This document shows positions 27,997-34,476 of a stretch of 64,000 bases of DNA, piece by piece. The notes beneath the pieces were generated by a model. It was given only the letters and a program-made list of their open reading frames with translations, made no database searches and had not been told where the DNA came from. Positions within the stretch are counted from its first letter, which is position 1; every line of letters begins with the position of its first letter. The translations under genes and the position numbers were made by a program. Source of the stretch: Arthrobacter pigmenti (GTDB lineage: Bacteria; Actinomycetota; Actinomycetes; Actinomycetales; Micrococcaceae); contig NZ_JAATJL010000001.1 in the NCBI RefSeq assembly GCF_011927905.1, positions 1,922,001-1,986,000 of the forward strand. The letters run 5' to 3'.

Positions 27997-28605
27997 GTGG
28001 CAGGGCGAATTAGAATATTGCTCGTTGAGGATCACCCCGTGGTTCGTCTCGGGCTCCGAACCGCCATCTGCGCGCAACCAGACATGGAGGTCGTTGCTGA
28101 AGCAGATTCGGCCGAACAAGCGCTGGCCAAGCAGAAAGAGCACGTTCCTCAGTTGGTCATCATTCCGCTACGACTCGGAGGGGAACTTAGAGGCATCGAA
28201 CTTTGCCGAGAGGTGAAGAGCGTTCCCGATGCACCGTTTGTGCTTGTTTACACGTCTTATAACTCCAAGGAAGACTCTTCTTCGTCTTACCTCTCGGGAG
28301 CTGATAGTTATCTGCACAAGGGCGAAGACACTGGACGTTTGCTGGATAGCATCAGGGCAACAAGTACCGGTCGCAGGGTCTGGCGGCTCGGAACCGAAGC
28401 GAGTGACCAGATGGCAAGATTGGAGCAGGCTGTCGAAAACTCTCATCTCACACGGAGGGAACGCGAGGTGCTCGGATTTATGTTGCAACGGTTCACCAAC
28501 GCGCAGATCGCAGATGAGTTGTTCGTCGAACTGCCGACAGTGAAAACACACGTAAGCAATATTTTGCACAAGTTAGGTCTGCGCAGCAGGCAGGAGTTGT
28601 TCTGA
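27997..28605 (+). CDS. LuxR/NarL-type orphan regulator with degenerate receiver domain
   Basis: 202 aa, GTG start with GAGAGGAC in front. The N-terminal receiver fold has the acidic pair Glu11-Asp12 and the conserved Lys108 (SYLHKGED), but the phospho-acceptor Asp is Pro57 (QLVIIPLRLGGEL). The C-terminal LuxR helix-turn-helix is LTRREREVLGFMLQRFTNAQIADELFVE..TVKTHVSNILHKLGL. It cannot be switched by normal aspartyl phosphorylation. No histidine kinase gene is next to it. Divergence from the dadA operon points to local control, perhaps by a ligand or by constitutive binding. Confidence 0.85.
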   Translation: MAGRIRILLVEDHPVVRLGLRTAICAQPDMEVVAEADSAEQALAKQKEHVPQLVIIPLRLGGELRGIELCREVKSVPDAPFVLVYTSYNSKEDSSSSYLSGADSYLHKGEDTGRLLDSIRATSTGRRVWRLGTEASDQMARLEQAVENSHLTRREREVLGFMLQRFTNAQIADELFVELPTVKTHVSNILHKLGLRSRQELF

Positions 28606-28666
28606 AGCCACGGCGCTCCACCTGTACGAAAACCTCGCGGCCCCTACTGGACAAAAAGCACGCGAG

Positions 28667-28698
28667 CCCGAGCTGGATAGCTCCCGAGTTGGATAGCT
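28667..28698. repeat. 16-bp tandem direct repeat
   Basis: CCCGAGCTGGATAGCT at 28667-28682 is followed directly by CCCGAGTTGGATAGCT at 28683-28698, one mismatch. It lies between the regulator stop and the tRNA-Glu terminator. No function is apparent. Confidence 0.8.
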
Positions 28699-28733
28699 GC
28701 AGAGCGACGTTCCCGCCGCTTAACGTTAAAAAC

Positions 28734-28766
28734 GTTCCGCCCCAACCGCAGTGGTTGAGGCGGAAC
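28734..28766 (-). terminator. Terminator of tRNA-Glu gene
   Basis: GTTCCGCC(C)CAACC at 28734-28747 pairs with GGTTG(A)GGCGGAAC at 28753-28766, a 14-bp stem with one mismatch, followed on the minus strand by a T-run (complement of the A-run at about 28728-28732). Confidence 0.8.
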
Positions 28767-28771
28767 TTTTG

Positions 28772-28844
28772 TGACCCCAGCGGGATTCGAACCCGCGTTA
28801 CCGCCGTGAGAGGGCAGCGTACTAGGCCGCTATACGATGGGGCC
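28772..28844 (-). tRNA. tRNA-Glu (CTC)
   Basis: 73 nt on the minus strand. Acceptor GGCCCCA pairs with TGGGGTC (one G-T), the D-arm, anticodon stem CTGCC/GGCGG and T-arm GCGGG-TTCGAAT-CCCGC are all formed. The anticodon loop CTCTCAC gives CTC, Glu. CCA is not encoded. It sits at the right edge of the D-amino acid island. Confidence 0.93.
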
Positions 28845-28985
28845 AGTACTTTGTGTTTGCCGGTTTCCCGCCAAACGAGCTAGATAATTCTTTCACATCC
28901 GACGCTGTGCGCCAAACTGAAACCGACCAAATTTATCCGAACCATCTACCTACACGGTCCGCATAAACTGTGCTGATTTGCAGCG

Positions 28986-29057
28986 CTGGGGTACCAGGAC
29001 TCGAACCTAGAATGTTGGTACCAGAAACCAGTGTGTTGCCAATTACACCATACCCCA
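28986..29057 (-). tRNA. tRNA-Gln (CTG)
   Basis: 72 nt on the minus strand. Acceptor TGGGGTA/TACCCCA, D-stem GTGT/ACAC, anticodon loop TTCTGGT giving CTG (Gln), T-arm CTAGG-TTCGAGT-CCTGG. The anticodon stem CTGGT/ACCAA has a C-A mismatch at 27-43. CCA is not encoded. gltX lies about 780 bp downstream on the same strand, so Glu- and Gln-tRNA genes and glutamyl-tRNA synthetase cluster here. Confidence 0.9.
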
Positions 29058-29124
29058 ATGGCACTTTTCGGAGGTTTTCCCGTGCTTTGCAGCAGGCCAA
29101 TCCCGTCCGCGCCGAGATAAAACT

Positions 29125-29838
29125 TTACCGGATTTCCTGCAAGAACTGCAAAACGTGCGCAAGCGAGGTGATGCGCCGCCCCTTGAACTCTTCAACACCG
29201 GTGTGCAACCCCCGGTCCAGCCAGATCCCCACGAGCCCGGCCGCATCCGCACCCTCTGCATCGATGGCGGGATTGTCCCCGACGTAGAGCGTTCCGGACG
29301 GGCTTGTGCCGAGCCTGCGGGCGCCTTCGAGGTAGATGGCTGGATCCGGCTTCGCGACGCCAACCGCGTCAATTCCAACAAGCGCCGCCACCCGCTCCAG
29401 CCCGGCCTTGTCCAGCTTGGCGCGCTGATAGTCGTGCACGTTGTTACTGACGGCGCCGTAGGGGATGCCTGCCTCGTCCAGCGCGTCCAGGAGGGGGACG
29501 ACGTCGTCGTACGGTTTAAAATGCAGCGGCAGGATCGCCTCGTAGGCGGTATTCCACCGGTGTGCTGATTCGCCTTCCAACGGTTCGGTGACGAAGGACG
29601 CCTGGGCATGCCGGGCCCGTCGGACGCGCTGCTCGGTGAAGCTGAGTTCTCCAGCGAGGTACTGGTTGTAGTAGCCGTGCGGATCCCGGGTGTAGAGCCG
29701 CTTGTACTCGGCCCACTCGGCAACGCTTAGATGCGCGAGGGTTTCCGCACCGATATGGTGCAGGGTGCGGCCCATGGCGGTTTCGAGGTCCACGAGGGTG
29801 TCATCGATGTCGAACAGGACGCCCTCGACCGCGTGCAT
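29125..29838 (-). CDS. HAD-superfamily hydrolase
   Basis: About 237 aa from ATG 29838, directly after the gltX stop; a GTG 9 nt upstream overlaps gltX and is possible. The motif I nucleophile is LFDIDDTLVDLE, motif II is AVSNNVHD, motif III/IV is GVAKPDPAIYLEGARRLG and VGDNPAIDAEGADAAG. Members are phosphatases of small metabolites, often of the phosphoglycolate or pyrophosphatase type with a helical cap. Coupled to gltX. Substrate not visible. Confidence 0.85.
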   Translation of the reverse strand: MHAVEGVLFDIDDTLVDLETAMGRTLHHIGAETLAHLSVAEWAEYKRLYTRDPHGYYNQYLAGELSFTEQRVRRARHAQASFVTEPLEGESAHRWNTAYEAILPLHFKPYDDVVPLLDALDEAGIPYGAVSNNVHDYQRAKLDKAGLERVAALVGIDAVGVAKPDPAIYLEGARRLGTSPSGTLYVGDNPAIDAEGADAAGLVGIWLDRGLHTGVEEFKGRRITSLAHVLQFLQEIR

Positions 29839-29839
29839 G

Positions 29840-31354
29840 TCACTCACTACGGAGCGCCCGGACCCGTGCAAGCGACGAGTCCTTGCCGAGGATCACCATG
29901 GACTCAAACAGGGGCGGTGAGATCTTCCGGCCCGAGACCGCGGTCCGCACGGGACCGAAGGCCACGCGGGGCTTCATTCCGAGCTCTTCGACGAGAGCAT
30001 GACGCAGCGCGGCCTGGATGTTCTCTGCCGTCCACTCCTCCACAGCTTCGAGGGCCTTGAGTGCAGCCTCCAACACCTCCGCGTAGTTGGCGGGCAGACC
30101 CTTCCGGGCGTCCTCGGCAACGGTGATCTCTGCATCGGACCTGAACAGGAAACCGAGCATCTCCGGCGCCTCGCCGAGCAGCGTGATGCGTTCCTGGATA
30201 AGCGGCGCAGCGTCGGTGAGGATCTGCAGTTCGCTGGTGCCGAGCGTCTGCCCAAGCAATCCCGCCGACTGGAGGTACGGAACCAACCGCATCCTGAAAT
30301 CTTCCGGATCCAGCAGACGCACGTGGGAACCGTTGATCGCCTCAGCCTTCTTCACGTCGAAGCGCGCGGGATTGGCCAGCACATCATGGATGTCGAACTT
30401 CTCGACGAGTTCATCGACAGTGAAAATGTCTTCATCCGCACTCAGTGACCAGCCCAGGAGCGAGAGGTAGTTCAGCAGCCCCTCACGGATGAATCCGCGT
30501 TCCCGATGCAGGAAAAGGTTTGACTCGGGATCACGTTTGGACAGCTTCTTGTTGCCCTGTCCCATCACGTACGGTAGGTGCCCGAACAAGGGCATGTACC
30601 GGGCCACCCCAATGTCAATCAGCGCGCGGTACAGGGCCACCTGCCTGGGGGTCGAGGAGAGCAGATCCTCGCCGCGCAGCACATGCGTGATGCCCATGAG
30701 GGCGTCGTCCACCGGATTCACCAGCGTGTACAGCGGTGCACCGTTTGCCCGCACGACGGCGAAATCCGGAACACTGCCGGCGGCGAAGGTGATCTCCCCG
30801 CGGACGAGGTCATTGAAGGTGATGTCCTCATCCGGCATGCGGAGGCGGAGCACGGGCTGGCGTCCCTCGGCAGCGTAGGACGCCTTCTGCTCATCAGTGA
30901 GGTTGCGATCGAAATTGTCGTAGCCAAGCTTTACGTCACGGCCTGAGGCACGATGCCGCTCCTCCACCTCATCCGGTGTGGAGTAGGACTCATACAGGTG
31001 ACCTGCCGCCACCAGCTTGGCGATGACGTCCTGATAGATCTCGCCGCGCTGGGACTGCCGGTAAGGACCGTGCGGTCCGCCTACCTCGACGCCTTCGTCC
31101 CAGTCGATGCCAAGCCACTTCAGCCCATCGAGCAACTGCTGGTAGCTCTCTTCACTGTCCCGGGCGGCGTCAGTATCCTCGATCCGGAAAACCATGGTTC
31201 CGCCGGTGTGCCGGGCATAGGCCCAGTTGAAGAGCGCAGTGCGGATGAGACCAACGTGCGGCACGCCGGTCGGCGACGGGCAGAAGCGCACCCGAACCGG
31301 GGTTTCGGCAGTGACGGTGGGGAGATCGGCAAGAGGGAGATCAGCAGTAGTCAT
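29840..31354 (-). CDS. gltX: Glutamate--tRNA ligase
   Basis: 504 aa class I synthetase. [31 protein letters not shown] holds the HIGH-type signature (HVGL), and [12 protein letters not shown] is the KMSKS loop. [22 protein letters not shown] is the Glu-binding region. It charges tRNA-Glu and, in actinobacteria with GatCAB, also tRNA-Gln, both of whose genes lie just downstream. The stop is 1 nt before the HAD start. Confidence 0.96.
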   Translation of the reverse strand: MTTADLPLADLPTVTAETPVRVRFCPSPTGVPHVGLIRTALFNWAYARHTGGTMVFRIEDTDAARDSEESYQQLLDGLKWLGIDWDEGVEVGGPHGPYRQSQRGEIYQDVIAKLVAAGHLYESYSTPDEVEERHRASGRDVKLGYDNFDRNLTDEQKASYAAEGRQPVLRLRMPDEDITFNDLVRGEITFAAGSVPDFAVVRANGAPLYTLVNPVDDALMGITHVLRGEDLLSSTPRQVALYRALIDIGVARYMPLFGHLPYVMGQGNKKLSKRDPESNLFLHRERGFIREGLLNYLSLLGWSLSADEDIFTVDELVEKFDIHDVLANPARFDVKKAEAINGSHVRLLDPEDFRMRLVPYLQSAGLLGQTLGTSELQILTDAAPLIQERITLLGEAPEMLGFLFRSDAEITVAEDARKGLPANYAEVLEAALKALEAVEEWTAENIQAALRHALVEELGMKPRVAFGPVRTAVSGRKISPPLFESMVILGKDSSLARVRALRSE

Positions 31355-31367
31355 GATGGATCCCAGT

Positions 31368-31655
31368 CTACTGTCCAGCCGTCAGCGCCCATCCGCCGAA
31401 CGCAACCGCCGCCACGGCCGCGCCCACCACCGTCGTCGTTCGAAGTGAGGTGTGTGGGCGGAAATAACGCAGTCCGAAGGCCGCTATAGCCCCGAACCCC
31501 GCAGCCGCCAGCGCGGACACGAGGACCTGCGGTCCATCGAGGATGCGCACGGAACGGGCTGCAACCAGCAATCCTCCGCATACTGCCGCAGCGAGGAGCC
31601 ATTCACGACGACGGCGCCAACCACGCCGTGGTGGGAGGAGCCGTGAGCGCACCAC
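31368..31655 (-). CDS. Small membrane protein of unknown function
   Basis: 95 aa with a basic N-terminus ([15 protein letters not shown]) and three hydrophobic stretches: [32 protein letters not shown] and [20 protein letters not shown]. It is between the fumarylacetoacetase-family gene and gltX (8 and 13 nt gaps), so it is plausibly co-transcribed. I do not recognise a family. Because small GC-rich ORFs can be spurious, confidence is moderate, although the regular hydrophobic layout argues that it is real. Confidence 0.6.
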   Translation of the reverse strand: MVRSRLLPPRRGWRRRREWLLAAAVCGGLLVAARSVRILDGPQVLVSALAAAGFGAIAAFGLRYFRPHTSLRTTTVVGAAVAAVAFGGWALTAGQ

Positions 31656-31663
31656 GTTGCAGC

Positions 31664-32437
31664 TCAGCGCCGCGCGGGGTTGGACAGGCGGCCGATCCCT
31701 TCGATCTCAACCTCGTATCGCTGGCCGTCGCTGATCAGCCCCACGCCAGCCGGCGTACCGGTCAGGATGAGGTCACCCGGCAGAAGGGTGAAGGCCTGGG
31801 AGACATAAGCCACGAGTTCACGGACGCCCCAGATCATCTGGTCCGTGGAGCCGTCCTGCCGCAGTTCACCGTCGAGCCAGCCGCGCACCGCGAGATTCTC
31901 CGTGTCGAGTTCCGTCTCGATCCACGGGCCGATCGGGCAGGAGGTGTCAAAGCCCTTGGCGCGCGCCCACTGGTTGTCCGCCTTCTGGATGTCGCGGGCA
32001 GTGAGGTCATTGGCGCAGGTGTAACCGAACACGACATCGTCAACCCGCTCCAGCGGAACGTCCTTGCAGATTCGGCCGATGACCACAGCCAGTTCCGACT
32101 CATAGGAAATCTCCTCCGAGAACGATGGGAGAACAATCGGGTCACCCGGCCCGATCACCGACGTATTCGGTTTAAGGAACATCAACGGTGCCGGCGGGAC
32201 CTCATTACCCAGCTCCCTGGCGTGCTCTGCGTAGTTCCGCCCGATGCCGATGACCTTGCTGCGGGGAATAACGGGGGCAAGCAGCCGGACATCCTCCAGC
32301 TTGTGCCGTACGCCAGTGGCCTGGATGCCGCCGTAGAAAGGATCGCCGCTGATGACAGCGAGTTCCTCTTCCCCGTCGGGTCCCTCCACCACACCGAACG
32401 CAGGGTCATCATTGAGAACAAACCGGGCTATACGCAT
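31664..32437 (-). CDS. Fumarylacetoacetate hydrolase family protein
   Basis: 257 aa. The C-terminal FAH fold shows FLKPNTSVIGPGDPIVLP, metal ligands in ISYESELAVVIGR (ExE) and FGYTCANDLTARDIQ. Members hydrolyse or decarboxylate C-C bonds in aromatic or keto acid catabolism (for example oxaloacetate decarboxylase or acylpyruvase). The start is 6 nt from a TAGCCT box, so the mRNA is probably leaderless. Gene order with gltX is common in Arthrobacter; the substrate is unknown. Confidence 0.88.
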   Translation of the reverse strand: MRIARFVLNDDPAFGVVEGPDGEEELAVISGDPFYGGIQATGVRHKLEDVRLLAPVIPRSKVIGIGRNYAEHARELGNEVPPAPLMFLKPNTSVIGPGDPIVLPSFSEEISYESELAVVIGRICKDVPLERVDDVVFGYTCANDLTARDIQKADNQWARAKGFDTSCPIGPWIETELDTENLAVRGWLDGELRQDGSTDQMIWGVRELVAYVSQAFTLLPGDLILTGTPAGVGLISDGQRYEVEIEGIGRLSNPARR

Positions 32438-32443
32438 TTCCCT

Positions 32444-32449
32444 AGGCTA
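32444..32449 (-). promoter_or_regulatory. -10 box of putative leaderless promoter (FAH gene)
   Basis: TAGCCT on the minus strand, 6 nt from the ATG at 32437, with no separate ribosome-binding site between. Confidence 0.5.
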
Positions 32450-32482
32450 GTACACGGCCGGCAACCGCATGCGGAAACACGA

Positions 32483-32522
32483 AGGGCCGCCCGGAAGCGC
32501 ACCTGCGTTTCCGGACGGCCCT
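32483..32522 (-). terminator. Hairpin terminator after NWPN peptide gene
   Basis: AGGGCCGCCCGGAAGCGC at 32483-32500 pairs with GCGTTTCCGGACGGCCCT at 32505-32522 (18-bp stem, few mismatches, 4-nt loop). It sits about 20 nt beyond the peptide stop on the minus strand and separates it from the FAH promoter. Confidence 0.75.
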
Positions 32523-32541
32523 GGTGGTGACTGAAGACTGG

Positions 32542-32697
32542 TTAGTTCGGCCAGTTATCGATCATGATGCTGTAGGTGGTTCCGCCGCCCGTCGGGGCAT
32601 ACGTGGCCGGAGCCTTACCTTCCTTTGCGACGGCGGCCGAGCCGCCTCCGACGACAAGTGCAGCGGTGACTAGCAGTACTGCCGAGAGCTTCTTCAT
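32542..32697 (-). CDS. Small secreted peptide ending in NWPN (putative signal precursor 1)
   Basis: 51 aa, too short to be called by length alone. Basic start MKKLSAVLLVTAALVVGGG is a Sec-type signal peptide with a likely cleavage after SAAVA. The mature part is about 27 residues and ends in TYSIMIDNWPN-stop. The second peptide gene at 34032 has an N-terminus of the same kind (MKRVSATLLLTALLLVGGG) and ends in TYSTNVGNWPD-stop, so the two are paralogous. It is divergent from a TPR-protein gene and has its own terminator. No cysteine and no modification enzyme nearby. I infer an extracellular peptide whose C-terminus may be processed and re-imported, as for Phr peptides. Confidence 0.78.
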   Translation of the reverse strand: MKKLSAVLLVTAALVVGGGSAAVAKEGKAPATYAPTGGGTTYSIMIDNWPN

Positions 32698-32750
32698 AGC
32701 AGATTCCCCATTTCTCTAGGAGTGCGCAGGATCACATTCGCTGCGGTTGA

Positions 32751-32759
32751 CTCAGTATA
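32751..32759 (-). promoter_or_regulatory. TATACTGAG promoter element of peptide gene 1
   Basis: TATACTGAG on the minus strand, 54 nt upstream of the peptide ATG; TATACT fits a -10 box. The same nine bases occur at the same relative place upstream of peptide gene 2 (34300-34308). A related CCCCTTAGTAT motif lies at 32783-32793 (CCCCTCAGTAT at 34297-34307 in the other module). Confidence 0.6.
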
Positions 32760-32907
32760 CGATTCAATAGGAAAAAGCAACACCCCTTAGTATCTCGGCT
32801 TTTCACACTGTTTAGTGGGTCGCTTTCCGCATAAACTCGGGGAAGTTGCGCATGTCGCGTGATCATCGCCGGATTGAAGGCGTGTCAGGAATGATGGAGG
32901 GACCATA

Positions 32908-33939
32908 GTGGCAGCAGCACGGCGGTCGGGTGATCTGGTGATGCATGAGCTGCGCGCCCGCGAAGCCTGGAGCCAGCGGGATTACAGTGCGGCACGCAAC
33001 ATCGCCGGCATCGCTGTCACACTTGCGGACGAGGCGGAGGACCATCACGCGTGGTGGAATATGACTTTCCTGCAAGCCGAGTGCTTCAGGGAGGAAGGCA
33101 ACCTCGAAGCCGCACTTTCGACCGCTCGCGAACTTGGAAAACTCGGTATCACTTCCGAGTCCGATGCCTTGGGGGCACGCGTCCACACCCTCACGGCAAT
33201 TTGTCTCCAGGGTCTAGGGCATTTGGATGCAGCTGTACAGGCTGCGGAAGCCGCGGTCCAACGCGCCGCCCGGGTGAATGGTGCCCCGGAGCTGCAGATC
33301 GATGCGCACCGAGCACTGATCGCCGCGCAGGCGGAAAGCGACCGGCTTGACGACGCCTGGACCACCTGCCTGGGCCTCTCCACCCTCATTACCTCGGCCA
33401 TTCACGCCCAGACGGCGGGTAAGGCGTACTGGGTGATCGGCAACGTCGCGTTCATGAGGCATCAGGTGGACGACGGCACCCGTTTCCACCGCATGGCAGC
33501 CGAACAACTGTCGCCGAACAATGATCTTGAACTGTGGGCCCACTTCAACCGGGCTTCGGCGGCCCTGCGCCTCACCGCCGGGGTGGTGGATGCAGAAACA
33601 CTCGAATGCATCGAGCGTGCGGAGGTCGCAAGCAGCATTGTTGGCGGAACAGAACGGGATCAGCTGCAGCTATCGCTTGCGCGGGCACACTGGCTCCTGC
33701 TGACCGGGCAGTTGAACGCAGCCATCGAGCGGCTCCGACCGATCTGCGCGGAAGGCTCAGTTCTCTCCAAGCAGACCGAGGGAGAAGCGAACCTCCTTCT
33801 CGGCCAGGCGCTGGTCGCGCGGGACGAGGAACTGGAAGCCCTCGCACACTTCGAAACCAGCGAACAGTGCTTCGAGCACGCCGGAGCCCACGACCGCGCG
33901 GCGCACGTGCGCGAAATCGTCGCAGGCATGCGGGCCTGA
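32908..33939 (+). CDS. TPR-repeat protein, putative peptide receptor (module 1)
   Basis: 343 aa, all-helical, with tandem 34-residue TPR-like repeats along its length (for example AAVQAAEAAVQRAA, AAIERLRPICAEGS, EALAHFETSEQCFEHAG). No helix-turn-helix, kinase or enzyme domain is visible. It is paralogous to the protein at 34477-35520: they share TAGKAxWVIGNVA, LWAxFNRASAALRL, ETLECIERAExA and SIVGGxERD. Size and architecture resemble Rap-type TPR receptors, which also lack DNA-binding domains. GTG start with GGAGGG 6 nt upstream. The peptide gene at 32542 is divergent, 210 bp away. Peptide-receptor function is inferred. Confidence 0.72.
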   Translation: MAAARRSGDLVMHELRAREAWSQRDYSAARNIAGIAVTLADEAEDHHAWWNMTFLQAECFREEGNLEAALSTARELGKLGITSESDALGARVHTLTAICLQGLGHLDAAVQAAEAAVQRAARVNGAPELQIDAHRALIAAQAESDRLDDAWTTCLGLSTLITSAIHAQTAGKAYWVIGNVAFMRHQVDDGTRFHRMAAEQLSPNNDLELWAHFNRASAALRLTAGVVDAETLECIERAEVASSIVGGTERDQLQLSLARAHWLLLTGQLNAAIERLRPICAEGSVLSKQTEGEANLLLGQALVARDEELEALAHFETSEQCFEHAGAHDRAAHVREIVAGMRA

Positions 33940-33965
33940 ATCCGCAGGGGAAACGCCGTTAAAGA

Positions 33966-34008
33966 AGCTGACCGTGGAGAACAGGGTTTCTGTCCTCCAC
34001 GGTCAGCT
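33966..34008. terminator. Bidirectional terminator between TPR gene 1 and peptide gene 2
   Basis: AGCTGACCGTGGAGAACAG (33966-33984) pairs with CTGTCCTCCACGGTCAGCT (33990-34008): 19 bp, one mismatch, 5-nt loop. It lies between the converging TPR 1 and peptide 2 genes and can end both transcripts. Confidence 0.85.
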
Positions 34009-34031
34009 GATGGTTTACAAAGCCGTACCGA

Positions 34032-34235
34032 TTAGTCCGGCCAGTTACCTACATTGGTGGAGTAGGTGTCTGGCCAGTTGCCGACCTTCGTGGTCGTGCT
34101 GCCGTCCGGCCAATTGCCGACCTTCGTGGTCGTGCTGCCGTCCGGCCAATTGCCCACCTTCGCGGCCTGAGCAGCCGTGCCGCCCCCAACCAGAAGCAGC
34201 GCAGTCAGCAACAGTGTTGCGGAGACTCTCTTCAT
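34032..34235 (-). CDS. Secreted peptide precursor with four VGNWPD copies (putative signal precursor 2)
   Basis: 67 aa from ATG 34235 with AAGGGA 6-7 nt upstream; longer in-frame versions would start at 34253 or 34346 but have no ribosome site. The signal peptide is MKRVSATLLLTALLLVGGG, with likely cleavage AAQA/AKVG. The whole mature part is four repeats: KVGNWPD-GSTTT, KVGNWPD-GSTTT, KVGNWPD-TYST, NVGNWPD-stop. This is the layout of a multi-copy pheromone precursor in which GSTTT/TYST linkers separate identical hexapeptides. Peptide gene 1 has a single copy of the same ending. The gene is divergent from TPR gene 2. Antimicrobial or structural roles cannot be excluded. Confidence 0.8.
   Translation of the reverse strand: MKRVSATLLLTALLLVGGGTAAQAAKVGNWPDGSTTTKVGNWPDGSTTTKVGNWPDTYSTNVGNWPD
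34035..34160 (-). repeat. Near-identical tandem 36/33-bp repeats encoding VGNWPD
   Basis: Four in-frame copies of the VGNWPD codons, starting at residue 26 of the precursor and spaced 36, 36 and 33 bp. The repeats are nearly identical at DNA level as well (the GTCGGCAATTGGCCGGAC stretch recurs), suggesting recent expansion by slippage or unequal exchange. Confidence 0.9.
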
Positions 34236-34299
34236 GCTTGTTCCCTTAGTCATCTCGATGGACGCGGAAGACCGATTGCCTTCAACGTTGCACAGCCCC

Positions 34300-34308
34300 C
34301 TCAGTATA
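34300..34308 (-). promoter_or_regulatory. TATACTGAG promoter element of peptide gene 2
   Basis: TATACTGAG on the minus strand, 65 nt upstream of the ATG of peptide gene 2, matching the element of peptide gene 1 exactly. The two upstream regions otherwise show little overall similarity, so conservation of these bases is meaningful. Confidence 0.6.
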
Positions 34309-34476
34309 TGGATCGCTCTCAAGTAACCCGGTACGCAAAGTCTCATCTTTTCCGCAGTTTTTTACGGCCGTTATGGAATCGGAGGGATTTTGCCCTCATT
34401 CTTATGTCGTTTGGATGCCCGAAGCTGACAGAATAAGTCCGGGGGCAACCACAAAAGCACCATCGAAGTGAGGGCC

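Noticed and set aside
34035..34160. CRISPR-like array from the regularly spaced near-identical repeats
   Set aside because: The repeats are in frame, inside a signal-peptide-bearing ORF, with period 33-36 bp and repetitive linkers rather than unique spacers; no cas genes.
32542..34235. Lantibiotic or lasso-type bacteriocin precursors
   Set aside because: No Cys residues, no modification, protease or immunity genes nearby; signal peptides are Sec-type and the TPR partners do not fit.
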